Of a stretch of DNA of 25,980 nt, positions 7,493-16,132 are shown piece after piece. Each line of letters starts with the position of its first letter. Within the stretch, counting starts at the first letter, position 1. Source of the stretch: JAWXCF01 sp034440515 (GTDB lineage: Bacteria > Bacteroidota > Bacteroidia > CAILMK01); contig JAWXCF010000073.1 of assembly GCA_034440515.1 (NCBI GenBank), positions 1 through 25,980 on the forward strand, in the 5' to 3' direction. Under the pieces are notes generated by a model. It had not been told where the DNA came from and ran no database searches. It was given only the letters and a program-made list of their open reading frames with translations. Made by a program: the position numbers and the translations under genes.

Positions 7493-10006
7493 ATGGTTAA
7501 AGAGTACTTTAATGAAAACCTTGCTCCTGGTAACTGGGGCTACCTTTTCATAATTCTATCTTTCACTTTGGCATTGCTGTCATTGTTAAGTTACATTTTT
7601 ATAGCTAGACTAGGAGATAACCATCCAAGTAAAAAACTATGGCTGATAATAGCTAGAAGCAGTTACATAGGTCATTCATTGGCTGTTGTTTCTATATTTA
7701 TTACCCTTTATTATTTAATTCAAACCCATCAGTTTCAATACAATTACGTATGGTCACACAGCAGCACCAATTTGCCAAGTGAGTATATGATTAGCTGTTT
7801 TTGGGAAGGTCAAGAGGGTAGCTTTCTTCTTTGGACTTTTTGGCAATCAGTACTGGGTATCATCTTGATATGTACTGCAAAAAAATGGGAGTCTGGCGTA
7901 TTAATTATTATAGCATTAGCACAGGTAATGCTGAGTTCAATGCTATTAGGAATAGAAACTATTAGTTTATTTGGTCAAAGCATTCACTTAGGAAGTTTGC
8001 GTATTGGATCTAATCCATTTGCTTTATTAAGGCACGCAATGCCAAATATTCCCCTGTTTCAAAATGCAAATTATATCGACTTAATTAAATCTGGACAACT
8101 AGACGGGAGAGGTCTAAATGTATTGTTACAAAATTATTGGATGGTGATTCACCCCCCAGTGTTGTTCTTAGGTTTTGCATCTACTATAGTACCTTTTGCA
8201 TTTGCTATGGCAGGTATATTTAGACGTGATTTAACAGGTTGGGTTAAACCAGCATTGTTTTGGACGGCACTTGGTTCTGGTTTGTTGGGATTAGGCATAC
8301 TTATGGGTGGTGCTTGGGCGTATGAAGCACTTAGTTTTGGTGGATTTTGGGCTTGGGATCCTGTAGAGAATGCTTCACTTGTTCCTTGGTTAATAATGGT
8401 GTCGGCACTGCATTGTATGATGATATTCAATGCTAGAAAATCTGCATTATCGCTTGCATTTATACTGTGTGCATTAACATACATCTTAATATTGTATTCT
8501 ACATTCTTAACCAGAAGTGGTGTGTTGGCAGACTCTAGTGTACACTCATTTACAGACTTAGGTTTGTCTGGTCAGTTGTTATTGTTCCTTTTACTTTTTG
8601 TATTCTTATTTCTATACTTGATTATTAGAAATTGGAAGAAAATACCTAAAAGCCAGAAGGAAGAGAAAATGTATAGTCGTGAGTTTTGGATGTTTACAGG
8701 CGCATTACTGTTGTGTATGTCTGCTCTTCACATTATTACGATAACAAGCATACCCGTATTTAATAAAATAGCAGGGCTGATAAACGATGTAATAGGAAAT
8801 GATTTATTAAAAACTAATAGAAGCAAACCTGACAATGTTATAGATGTGTATCACCAATTGCAAATACCTTTTGCCATTGTGATTGCCATACTCATTGGCT
8901 TTGGTCAATATTTAAGATACATTACTACAACTCAATCAAAGTTTTGGAAAAGTCTGATTATACCGACAGCATTATCAATTGTATTTAGTGCCGTATTGTG
9001 GTGGCTAAGTGGTTTACGTGATTGGTTGTTTATCATTTTACTGTTTACGTCTATGTTTGCCCTATTTGGAAATATAGGCATCGTAATTGGTCAATTAAAG
9101 ACAAAGTTTAGACTAATAAATGGCGGAGCTGTTGCCCATATTGGTTTTGCACTAATATTGGTAGGTGCATTAATAAGTAATGCAGAGAAAAAAGCGATAA
9201 GTATAAATACAGAAAACTATAATGCTTTGCCAGACGCTAATAGTAAAGAAAGACGTGAGAATAAGGTGTTATTTAAAAATACACCAGTAAAAATGTCTGA
9301 CTACACTGTAACCTATAAAGGTGACAGCACTTCTGGCGCACATATATATTACCTGGTTGAGTATAAAAAGTTTAATGAAAACTATACCAGTGTCTTAGAG
9401 CAGTTTACCTTAACACCTTATGCTATATTTGACAAGGCTCAAGATAAATTTACTTCTGCCTCACCCAGTACCAAGCATTATTTAAGTGCCGATATATTTA
9501 CACATATTTCATCGAGTAGCAGAAGTGATGCTCCAGAGTATCAAGTAAACTATACCAAGCAAGAGGAAATAGAGTTAACTCAAAATCAAAAGGCCATTTA
9601 CGATTCCATTGGTTTAGAATTATTAGAGGTATATAAAGAATCGACTAATGAAGGTAAGGACACCGTTTACAGATTAACAGCTAAGGTGAAAGTAACTGAC
9701 GGACCAGATGTTTATTATGCTGAACCAAAAATTATTATTAATGGCAGTCTGATTAATTCAGAAGAAGCTGAAGTAAAGGAATTAGGAATTAAATTTAGAT
9801 ATATGACTGTAGTAAATATGGGTGCCAGTCATAAATTTATGGTATTAAAGGGGAATAGGCCACAACGTGAATTTATAACAATGAAAGCCATCATTTTCCC
9901 AATGATAAATTTACTGTGGTTAGGTAGCATTCTTATGGTTATTGGCTTTATGATAGCAGCCTATAATAGAATTAAGTTTAAAAAGTCCAGAATAACTAAT
10001 GCCTAA
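7493..10006 (+). CDS. ccmF: Heme lyase CcmF
   Basis: Large multi-span membrane protein (837 residues) of the heme lyase complex that attaches heme to apocytochrome c. Visible family features are H61 in an N-terminal helix, WEGQEGS at 104-110, VIHPPVLFLG at 218-227 (H220), the tryptophan-rich FGGFWAWDPVEN at 282-293 flanked by WAYEA (275-279) and H307, then TRSGVLADSSVHSF with H351, and AHIGFAL with H549. A soluble region of about 240 residues (roughly 565-805) precedes the last helix. The length is greater than the roughly 650 residues of E. coli CcmF, as I recall for Bacteroidota. CcmG and CcmH are not encoded nearby. It overlaps the DUF2520 gene by 8 bases. Confidence 0.92.
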   Translation: MVKEYFNENLAPGNWGYLFIILSFTLALLSLLSYIFIARLGDNHPSKKLWLIIARSSYIGHSLAVVSIFITLYYLIQTHQFQYNYVWSHSSTNLPSEYMISCFWEGQEGSFLLWTFWQSVLGIILICTAKKWESGVLIIIALAQVMLSSMLLGIETISLFGQSIHLGSLRIGSNPFALLRHAMPNIPLFQNANYIDLIKSGQLDGRGLNVLLQNYWMVIHPPVLFLGFASTIVPFAFAMAGIFRRDLTGWVKPALFWTALGSGLLGLGILMGGAWAYEALSFGGFWAWDPVENASLVPWLIMVSALHCMMIFNARKSALSLAFILCALTYILILYSTFLTRSGVLADSSVHSFTDLGLSGQLLLFLLLFVFLFLYLIIRNWKKIPKSQKEEKMYSREFWMFTGALLLCMSALHIITITSIPVFNKIAGLINDVIGNDLLKTNRSKPDNVIDVYHQLQIPFAIVIAILIGFGQYLRYITTTQSKFWKSLIIPTALSIVFSAVLWWLSGLRDWLFIILLFTSMFALFGNIGIVIGQLKTKFRLINGGAVAHIGFALILVGALISNAEKKAISINTENYNALPDANSKERRENKVLFKNTPVKMSDYTVTYKGDSTSGAHIYYLVEYKKFNENYTSVLEQFTLTPYAIFDKAQDKFTSASPSTKHYLSADIFTHISSSSRSDAPEYQVNYTKQEEIELTQNQKAIYDSIGLELLEVYKESTNEGKDTVYRLTAKVKVTDGPDVYYAEPKIIINGSLINSEEAEVKELGIKFRYMTVVNMGASHKFMVLKGNRPQREFITMKAIIFPMINLLWLGSILMVIGFMIAAYNRIKFKKSRITNA

Positions 10007-10760
10007 TATACATAGTATTGTTATTGTCGGTCTAGGTAATGTAGGAAATGCTATTTACACTTATTTAGTTGATAATGATGATGTTAAACTCTATTATATT
10101 TCATCCAAACAAAGATTAGATTTAAACCAATCTAAAAAGATTGAAATTTCTGATTTAGAGAAATTTTCCAATTCATTGATAGTCCTTTGCATACCTGATG
10201 ATGCTATACAATCTGTTTCACAGAGTTTTGCTGATTCTAGTAACGTAATCATTCATACGTCTGGCACTAAGACCCTGCAAGTGCTAGATAATCATAGCCA
10301 TAGCGGAATATGGTACCCTTTGAACTCATTCTCATTCAATTTCCCTGTAGTATGGTCAGATATCCCAGTTTTCACTTGTTCAAATGACTCGATTACCGAA
10401 AAGCATTTATTACAGTTTTCTGAATTAATGGAGGTAAAAAGTACAAGAATTACTGAAACGACCAAGGAGATTTTGCATCTTTCGGCAGTATTTGCAAATA
10501 ATTTTACTAATTTTATGATTACTCAATCTGCAGAATTGTTAGAATCTACAGGCTTGGATATTAGCATTTTTAAAACTCTATTAAATAATATGGTAGATAA
10601 GTTGATACAACTTGGCCCCATAGCTGCACAAACTGGACCTGCCAAACGTGATGATATAGGTGTTATAAACAGGCATTTAAACCTTTTGCAAGGGCACGAT
10701 TCTAGCAAAAGGATATACAGATTGCTAACAGATGAAATTAGAAGCAAATATTTGAAATGA
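9999..10760 (+). CDS. Rossmann-like DUF2520 protein
   Basis: Predicted NAD(P)-binding protein of 253 residues, in the family with an N-terminal F420/NADP-oxidoreductase-like Rossmann domain and a C-terminal helical DUF2520 domain. Visible motifs are the dinucleotide loop GLGNVG at 11-16, HTSG at 86-89, WYPL at 105-108, AVFANNFTN at 163-171 and TGPAKRDD at 212-219 with H226. The fold resembles ketopantoate reductase and pyrroline-5-carboxylate reductase, but the substrate is unknown. In many Bacteroidota this gene is followed by a KdsC-like HAD gene, UbiA and Maf; here those lie 7 kb away on the other strand. It overlaps the DUF5683 gene by four bases (ATGA). Confidence 0.85.
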   Translation: MPNIHSIVIVGLGNVGNAIYTYLVDNDDVKLYYISSKQRLDLNQSKKIEISDLEKFSNSLIVLCIPDDAIQSVSQSFADSSNVIIHTSGTKTLQVLDNHSHSGIWYPLNSFSFNFPVVWSDIPVFTCSNDSITEKHLLQFSELMEVKSTRITETTKEILHLSAVFANNFTNFMITQSAELLESTGLDISIFKTLLNNMVDKLIQLGPIAAQTGPAKRDDIGVINRHLNLLQGHDSSKRIYRLLTDEIRSKYLK

Positions 10761-11335
10761 GAATTATTGCCTTCACATTGCTATTTAGTTTATGGACTTT
10801 AAATGCTGTATCTCAATCTGATACTTTGCAAGTTTCTGATACTTTAGTTCAAAACTTTAAATTTAAAAAGCCAAATAGAGCGGCTTTGCATTCTGCCATC
10901 ATTCCAGGCTGGGGACAATTGACAAACGCGCAAGCTTGGAAAATTCCCATTGTCTATGCTGGATTAGGTACGACAACTTACTTCATAATATGGAACCACA
11001 ATCAATATAAGCGTTTTAGAAATGCCTATAGAATTAGGTCTGATAATAATCCGAATACTAAAGATGAATTCGATAATCCTATAGATATAAAGAAACCTAA
11101 TTATAGCACCGAAGCAGTACTTCGGCTTAGAGAGGATTATAGAAGAAATAGAGACTTAAGTATCATTTTGACAGCTGGATTTTATGCTTTGAATGTGTTG
11201 GACGCCTATATATCTGCTCATTTAAAGGACTTTGACGTGTCAGATAATCTATCAATGAACATTAGACCAGATGTTAATACTTTTAACAATCAACAAATTA
11301 TTTTTGGCGTAAAACTAGCCTTTAATCGCAGGTAA
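10757..11335 (+). CDS. DUF5683 membrane protein
   Basis: Protein of 192 residues with an N-terminal signal peptide (hydrophobic 4-17, AVSQS cleavage-like region at 17-21). The DUF5683 core follows: PNRAALHSAIIPGWGQL at 39-55, then a hydrophobic segment (about 62-80) and a second one near 135-152. Function is unknown; in Bacteroidota the gene usually lies between parB and dapB. Here the dapB side is kept (one-base overlap, TAATG) but the parB side is replaced by the DUF2520 gene. The HSAIIPGWGQ stretch resembles motifs of small membrane proteins rather than an enzyme active site. Confidence 0.83.
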   Translation: MRIIAFTLLFSLWTLNAVSQSDTLQVSDTLVQNFKFKKPNRAALHSAIIPGWGQLTNAQAWKIPIVYAGLGTTTYFIIWNHNQYKRFRNAYRIRSDNNPNTKDEFDNPIDIKKPNYSTEAVLRLREDYRRNRDLSIILTAGFYALNVLDAYISAHLKDFDVSDNLSMNIRPDVNTFNNQQIIFGVKLAFNRR

Positions 11336-12066
11336 TGATTTTGAAGATAGGTATAATTGGATATGGTAAAATGGGTAAAATGTTGGAACAAGCCAGCACT
11401 GCTAAAGGCCACTCTGTAAGTTGGATAGCCAACAACAGCGAAGAACTTTTGGAGAAATTGGCAGATAATACTGCAGATGTTGCCATTGAATTTTCTACAC
11501 CTGATTCTGTTCTGATTAGCATTCAACATTGTCTAAATTTTAACCTACCCATTGTGGTAGGAACTACTGGGTGGCTAAAACATTTACCTGAAGTAAGCAA
11601 GCAAGTAGCAGATGCTAACGGGTCAATTATCTATGCTAGTAACTATAGCCTAACAGCCAACTTATTTTTTGCAATGATAGAGAAGGCAGGGCAATGGTTA
11701 TCAGGTTTCCCTGATAATTATCAAGTAGCCATAGAGGAAACACATCACACCCAAAAGTTAGATAAACCTAGTGGAACTGCCCTAACAATGGTAGATAAAT
11801 TCATTAGTAATAATGGTAAATATAATAGTTGGCAATTGGTTGATGATGATAACATTACTCAAGACATAGTACCGGTCACAGCCCATAGAATTGGTGACGT
11901 AGTAGGGGATCATTCCTTAAAAATTTCAACACATATGGACGAGTTATTGATTCAGCACAAAGCCATAGATAGAATGACATTTGCAGAAGGAGCTATACTT
12001 GCGGCAACGTTCATTCACAATAAAAAAGGTATTTTTACAGCAAAAGACCTCTATCCCTTTAATTAA
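11335..12066 (+). CDS. dapB: 4-hydroxy-tetrahydrodipicolinate reductase
   Basis: Reduces 4-hydroxy-tetrahydrodipicolinate with NAD(P)H in the diaminopimelate/lysine pathway. The 243-residue length is normal. The nucleotide-binding loop is GIIGYGKMGK at 6-15 (short form, as in Bacteroidota). VGTTGW at 75-80, SNYS at 102-105, the catalytic EETHHTQK at 134-141 (H137/H138, K141) and KPSGTA at 144-149 are all intact. Diaminopimelate produced here feeds the peptidoglycan that Mpl (1.6 kb) recycles. The start overlaps the DUF5683 stop by one base; lepB follows after 11 bases. Confidence 0.93.
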   Translation: MILKIGIIGYGKMGKMLEQASTAKGHSVSWIANNSEELLEKLADNTADVAIEFSTPDSVLISIQHCLNFNLPIVVGTTGWLKHLPEVSKQVADANGSIIYASNYSLTANLFFAMIEKAGQWLSGFPDNYQVAIEETHHTQKLDKPSGTALTMVDKFISNNGKYNSWQLVDDDNITQDIVPVTAHRIGDVVGDHSLKISTHMDELLIQHKAIDRMTFAEGAILAATFIHNKKGIFTAKDLYPFN

Positions 12067-12077
12067 GTAGAAACACG

Positions 12078-13505
12078 ATGCCATTATTCATTATTCTAAT
12101 TGTTTTATTCATAATTAGACAAGTAGGCCTTTATAAGATTTTCGAAAAAGCTGGAATTCCAGGCTGGAATGCCCTTGTACCTGTATTATACACCCTAAAG
12201 TGGTTAGATATGCTGGGTAGGCCACGTTGGCAAATAGTATATGCGCTAATACCAGCCATTAACATCATATTTTCAATTATACTTAGTGTCGATTTAGCTA
12301 AGGCATTTAAACGCTACCAATTAGCCGATCACGCTATGGCTACATTTGTTCCATTTGCATATTTCCCGATACTTGGTTTTAATAAGAACAGGCATTTCTT
12401 TGGTGCAGACTACATAAAAATGTACAAGCCAAGCAAAACCAGAAGTTGGATAGACAACATCGCATTTGCCGTAATTGCTGCTACCATTATTAGAACTTAT
12501 GTATTTGAATCATATACCATTCCGACACCGTCTATGGAGGAAACATTACTAGTAAATGATTACCTATTTGTAAGTAAAATACATTTTGGCCCGCGTATAC
12601 CGATGACGCCATTGGCATTTCCCCTAGCTCATAATGTGTTTATGGGGGGTAAATCTTATATAGAATCAATTGAAATGCCCTATATGAGGTTGCCTGGTAT
12701 AAGGTCAATTAAACTTGGTGATATAGTAGTATTTAACTACCCAGACGATGAAAATAATAAACCAATAGATAGAAAAGAAAACTATATAAAACGATGCGTT
12801 GCTATACACGGGCAAAAATATCAACTAAAAGAAGGGGTCCTATATATAGATGATAAAAGGGTTGAACGTCCTGTACATTCACAAATGCAATACAGAGTAT
12901 TTACAGACGGTAACGAATTTGATTTAAGTGAATTACACGATATTGGCGTAGTCACGATTGATGGTTCTGACTACATACCAGGCTATAACTACAGCGATGT
13001 GAACACTAAAAAAGTGTTTTGCATAATGAGGTTGACCGATGAACAAGTACCACAGGTAAAAAAGTTAACCAATGTGAAAAGTGTTGACCTAATGCTAGAC
13101 ACTACTTTCTCTGTAGATAATAGAATAATTGGAGACAAACCTAATTGGAATGCAGATAATGTTGGCCCATTCATAATACCCTACAAGGGCTATAAAGTAG
13201 CATTAAATGAAGAAAACTTTGAGCTATACAGACGTAGCATCAGGTATGAGGGCAATACTGTAGAGGGGGAAGTGGGTGCCGTACTAATAAATGGTAAATT
13301 GACCGTTAAATATACCTTTCTACAAGACCATTATTTTATGATGGGGGATAACAGAACCAATTCACTAGACAGCAGATATTGGGGTACTGTCCCAGAAAAC
13401 CACATAGTCGGAATGCCACTAATGATTTGGATGAGCTATGACAGAGAGGCCAAAAATATGTTGGGCAAAGTAAGATGGAACCGTTTGTTAAGGGTGCAGT
13501 TTTAG
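12078..13505 (+). CDS. lepB: Signal peptidase I
   Basis: Membrane serine protease that removes signal peptides from exported proteins. It has 475 residues, longer than E. coli LepB (324). The N-terminal 115 residues form membrane segments resembling the DUF5684 domain (AGIPGWNALVPV at 25-36). The catalytic domain follows after a helix at about 125-142. The serine is S152 in PTPSMEETL, the lysine K238 in YIKRC, and the late box GDNRTNSLDSRYWG begins at 423. A long insertion separates the lysine and GDNR boxes, as is common in Bacteroidota. In many relatives a WbqC-like gene follows lepB; here only decayed sequence does. It is the last gene of the + strand run. Confidence 0.92.
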   Translation: MPLFIILIVLFIIRQVGLYKIFEKAGIPGWNALVPVLYTLKWLDMLGRPRWQIVYALIPAINIIFSIILSVDLAKAFKRYQLADHAMATFVPFAYFPILGFNKNRHFFGADYIKMYKPSKTRSWIDNIAFAVIAATIIRTYVFESYTIPTPSMEETLLVNDYLFVSKIHFGPRIPMTPLAFPLAHNVFMGGKSYIESIEMPYMRLPGIRSIKLGDIVVFNYPDDENNKPIDRKENYIKRCVAIHGQKYQLKEGVLYIDDKRVERPVHSQMQYRVFTDGNEFDLSELHDIGVVTIDGSDYIPGYNYSDVNTKKVFCIMRLTDEQVPQVKKLTNVKSVDLMLDTTFSVDNRIIGDKPNWNADNVGPFIIPYKGYKVALNEENFELYRRSIRYEGNTVEGEVGAVLINGKLTVKYTFLQDHYFMMGDNRTNSLDSRYWGTVPENHIVGMPLMIWMSYDREAKNMLGKVRWNRLLRVQF

Positions 13506-13510
13506 AATAA

Positions 13511-13782
13511 GCGATTTGGTGGACAGATAATGTAGAAAAGTGAAATAGACTAAATAATATGGAAAAAATATTATTAGATGGGATATTCAATTTTAAAATG
13601 CTGTGTCTATTGAAAAGAATGCAGATGCTGTGAATATAATATCTCAATCTACATTTGGAAATCAAGCATAGGAGGATAAAATTGGTGCATTTAGAGACGC
13701 ATTTTGGCAAGAAAGAAATACTCAAAATGTAGAATAGAATTTTACATTTATATGGACAGAAACATTACAAACGCAAAATTGA
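13511..13782 (+). pseudogene. Decayed gene resembling a DUF6973-type domain
   Basis: No intact reading frame, but protein-like sequence spread over two frames. Frame one gives AIWWTDNVEK, a stop, then MEKILLDGIFNFKM (ATG at 13559). At about 13600 the sense moves to another frame: AVSIEKNADAVNIISQSTFG, a TAG at 13669, GAFRDAFWQERNTQNV, a TAG at 13735, then a further open stretch to about 13780. The DAFRDAFW-like core and the preceding NA-S-F spacing resemble the DAFRHAxWNA motif of DUF6973-type domains, some of which sit in polymorphic-toxin-like proteins. At least one frameshift and two nonsense codons make it non-functional. Family assignment is from memory of the motif and is tentative; that the stretch is a coding relic is more secure. 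Confidence 0.5.
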
Positions 13783-14104
13783 TGAAGGCAAAATATTTAT
13801 TGATATGAGTATTTTTATTATTGGCAAATGGAATAAGCTTCAAAAAAAATCTAACTCAGTGAAAGAAAAAAATCAGTTAATTTTAAAAATTTTATAATTA
13901 TCTGGCGTTAATTACCAATATTCTCCAATTATGTTGATAGGCAAAAGCTACCTGTTAAACGAGGCTTACAACAGCAAAGTATACAGTCTGCACGACTTAA
14001 GGCTATATCATCGTACACTAGCATTAAGTGAGATAAATGCTAGCAAAGAAGAACCCTGCTGTAGCCCACAAAACACTACCAACCTAAAATGTAGGTACCC
14101 CTAA
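13782..14104 (+). pseudogene. Remnant of a secreted LamG-like protein
   Basis: Two pieces of coding-like sequence. The first starts at ATG 13782 and reads MKAKYLLI, a TGA, then VFLLLANGISF, which looks like a signal peptide with its tryptophan codon turned into a stop. The second, in another frame, opens before 13931 and ends at TAA 14102-14104. It contains YLLNEAYNSKVYSLHDLRLY followed by HRTLALSEINA. The HDLRLYHRTLALSEI stretch closely follows the end of LamG/concanavalin-A-like domains (DDxRIYNRALSxxEI). A real LamG protein needs well over 200 residues, so the middle is deleted or unreadable. A 57-codon ORF from ATG 13931 could in theory be translated but is better read as a relic. Bases 14105-14193 hold nothing I recognise. 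Confidence 0.5.
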
Positions 14105-14193
14105 GCGAACAAGCAGGCAATGTGTTGGCGAATGACTTGATAAATTTTGCCGCTTGCATTCTAATTATTAGTAAAATTACTTAGATGGCAATT

Positions 14194-14421
14194 TTAGAAA
14201 TCCCAAATAGGGTTTCGCCTTTTCTGTACTATGAAAGTATTGATATTCATAATGAAGGCCAATGCTAAATAGATAAATATTGGTGAGCCAAAGCTGAGGA
14301 AAGTAATGTAGATAAAGAACATTCTAATTCTTCTGCTAGATACACCCATTATTTGCCCCAAAGGTGTAAATACACCAAACATTCCCCGCTCACTAAGTAG
14401 TTTGAATTTTTCTATTATCAT
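14194..14421 (-). CDS. PspC-domain small membrane protein
   Basis: Small protein of 75 residues carrying a PspC-like domain: GVFTPLGQIMGVSSRRIRMF at 16-35, then a single transmembrane helix in FFIYITFLSFGSPIFIYLAL (35-54) and a basic tail. PspC domains take part in envelope-stress signalling in proteobacteria; small stand-alone versions in Bacteroidota are of unknown function. It is the last gene of the long - strand operon, 36 bases downstream of the DUF2851 gene. No clear terminator is visible before the decayed region. Confidence 0.8.
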   Translation of the reverse strand: MIIEKFKLLSERGMFGVFTPLGQIMGVSSRRIRMFFIYITFLSFGSPIFIYLALAFIMNINTFIVQKRRNPIWDF

Positions 14422-14457
14422 AGCTGTAAATGTTATAGGGTCTAATTTAATATAATT

Positions 14458-15747
14458 TTAGGTTAAAACTCTATTTTTTAAAATTTTATTTCCTATTCCA
14501 CAATTTAAACAAGCCTTATTTGCGCAATAATGTTTATATAATTGAATAATAGCCTGACTTTGAGCTGCATTTTTATTAGGCATCCCTAGTTGGCTAAATT
14601 CAGTTGTTATATTGTTTTGTTCAGCTGGCAAATTTTGCAACCAATCTATAGCTTTATGTACCAATTCTGGCTCATCTTTTATTTTACCATAAGTAAATAC
14701 CAGTGGCGCAAATGCATTAATTACAATGCTGTGAATGGCAGTAGTACCTAATTGCCTAGCACTTACTTTAGCACTTTGTTTGTAAAAATTATAGTGGATC
14801 TGCCAATATTTGGTGACATTTAGCTGGAGTAGTTTACTTATATCTATTAAATTTTGCGCCTCTATTATTTGTTGAAATAATGATTGACTTTGTGAAATAA
14901 GGGCAGCAAATTGTGCTATTCTAATGCTTGGAAAGTTAGACGGTCGCATTTTAGAGAATTTCCACTCTGATGCTGCCATTTCATTTAATTTATACTTAGC
15001 CTTTAGAAATTTCCATTCTTTCTGCATTTGTTCAGTATATTCATCTTGAGCATCAAGAGGTAGTAAGCCAGAACAACCAAATAGCAGTGCCTCAATCTGC
15101 ATTTGATTACCGTGATGCCAGCGTAATAGTTTTTGATCTATATGCCGTGTTAGCCTTTGAAATACATCTGAATTAGTTGAAAATCCAAAACTGCGTCCGG
15201 TTAATTCGTAGCAAAGTTGCGACCAGTTTATCCCCTCAGTTTCTATGAAGTTTTCTATGCTTATGTTTCTGTTTTGCAGCCGCTCGGCTAACATTCTGTC
15301 TAGCCAAGCATTTTTATAAATGCTGTCTACATCACCTACCAGGTTGCGGCAGGGTATGGTGTGGTTACTTAACTCAAGTAGTCCGTATCGCTCTAGAGTG
15401 CCAGGTGCAATATGATGTTTTAGTTCTAGAGTGTGCGTTTTATTTAGGACAAATTTTGGATTATGATTATAAACTACGTGAAGTATTACATTTTCATAGG
15501 CTGGGTCTAGATTATGTTGATGTTCAGTCCATTCCTTATCCGTTTTATGAATTTCTACATTCCCAGTCCACAATACGTTGTCTATTTGTATTTGGGCATT
15601 TTTAAAGTCGGGACCTGAATCGTGGTTATGATGCCCAGCGTGAATAATGGTGATGGGTAAACCAGTAGTAGTTTGCAGTGCAGTGTGGTTAAAGTTGCCC
15701 GTTTTCCACAGGTAGTGCAGAAAATGCTCTTTAAAATCTAATCCCAT
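14458..15747 (-). CDS. DUF2851 family protein
   Basis: Conserved Bacteroidota protein of 429 residues with unknown function. Recognisable blocks are EHFLHYLWKTGNF at 7-19, GHHNHDSGPDFKNAQI at 38-53, GNVEIHKTDKEW at 62-73 and DPAYENVILHVVY at 81-93. A cysteine cluster C408-x4-C413-x2-C416 in the tail (YCANKACLNCGIGNKIL) could bind metal. The GPDF...GNVEIH spacing recalls the acidic spacing of PD-(D/E)xK nucleases; that is inference only. It sits one base after the DUF423 gene, within the operon. Soluble, with no signal peptide. Confidence 0.85.
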   Translation of the reverse strand: MGLDFKEHFLHYLWKTGNFNHTALQTTTGLPITIIHAGHHNHDSGPDFKNAQIQIDNVLWTGNVEIHKTDKEWTEHQHNLDPAYENVILHVVYNHNPKFVLNKTHTLELKHHIAPGTLERYGLLELSNHTIPCRNLVGDVDSIYKNAWLDRMLAERLQNRNISIENFIETEGINWSQLCYELTGRSFGFSTNSDVFQRLTRHIDQKLLRWHHGNQMQIEALLFGCSGLLPLDAQDEYTEQMQKEWKFLKAKYKLNEMAASEWKFSKMRPSNFPSIRIAQFAALISQSQSLFQQIIEAQNLIDISKLLQLNVTKYWQIHYNFYKQSAKVSARQLGTTAIHSIVINAFAPLVFTYGKIKDEPELVHKAIDWLQNLPAEQNNITTEFSQLGMPNKNAAQSQAIIQLYKHYCANKACLNCGIGNKILKNRVLT

Positions 15748-15748
15748 A

Positions 15749-16132
15749 TTACTTAACCAGTTTGAATGATTGCCAAATCAAAATAAACCAACCTACTAAA
15801 TAGCAAAGCCCACCTAAAGGAGTAATAAATACCCAAGGCATCTTGATACCCGTAGTAGATAAAATATATAAGCTACCGCTAAATAACAGAATGCCAGCAG
15901 TAAATGTGTAACCTGCGTACAACAACCAAGTATTAGTAGGGAATAGTTTTAATAGAATAGAACAAGCCAGAATAGCAAACACGTGGTAAAACTGGTACTT
16001 TACTGCAGTTTCAAAAATGTCTTTACTATTTGGGCTTTTTAGCCATATACTTTCTAGCGAATGGCTGCCAAATGCCCCTAAAGCAACGGCTAAGAATCCA
16101 AATATTGAACCAAGTAAGAGTAAATTTTTCAT
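15749..16132 (-). CDS. DUF423 membrane protein
   Basis: Small inner-membrane protein of 127 residues with four predicted helices (about 4-24, 45-63, 68-90, 98-121). Family marks are GAFGSHSLE at 19-27, AVKYQFYHVFAIL at 43-55 and ITPLGGLCYLVGW at 103-115. The family includes E. coli YgdD; molecular function is unknown. Its ATG overlaps the maf stop by four bases, so translation is probably coupled. It lies one base upstream of the DUF2851 gene. Confidence 0.88.
   Translation of the reverse strand: MKNLLLLGSIFGFLAVALGAFGSHSLESIWLKSPNSKDIFETAVKYQFYHVFAILACSILLKLFPTNTWLLYAGYTFTAGILLFSGSLYILSTTGIKMPWVFITPLGGLCYLVGWFILIWQSFKLVK

Noticed and set aside
8149..8484. 111-codon open frame on the - strand inside ccmF.
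   Set aside because: Antisense to the conserved tryptophan-rich heme-binding region of CcmF; a shadow frame.
13553..13575. Eight-base-pair AT-only inverted repeat after lepB, considered as a terminator.
   Set aside because: The stem has no G-C pairs and no following T-run; it lies in decayed AT-rich sequence and is likely chance.
13336..13725. 129-codon open frame on the - strand across the end of lepB.
   Set aside because: Most of it is antisense to the conserved GDNR region of signal peptidase I; no recognisable domain.
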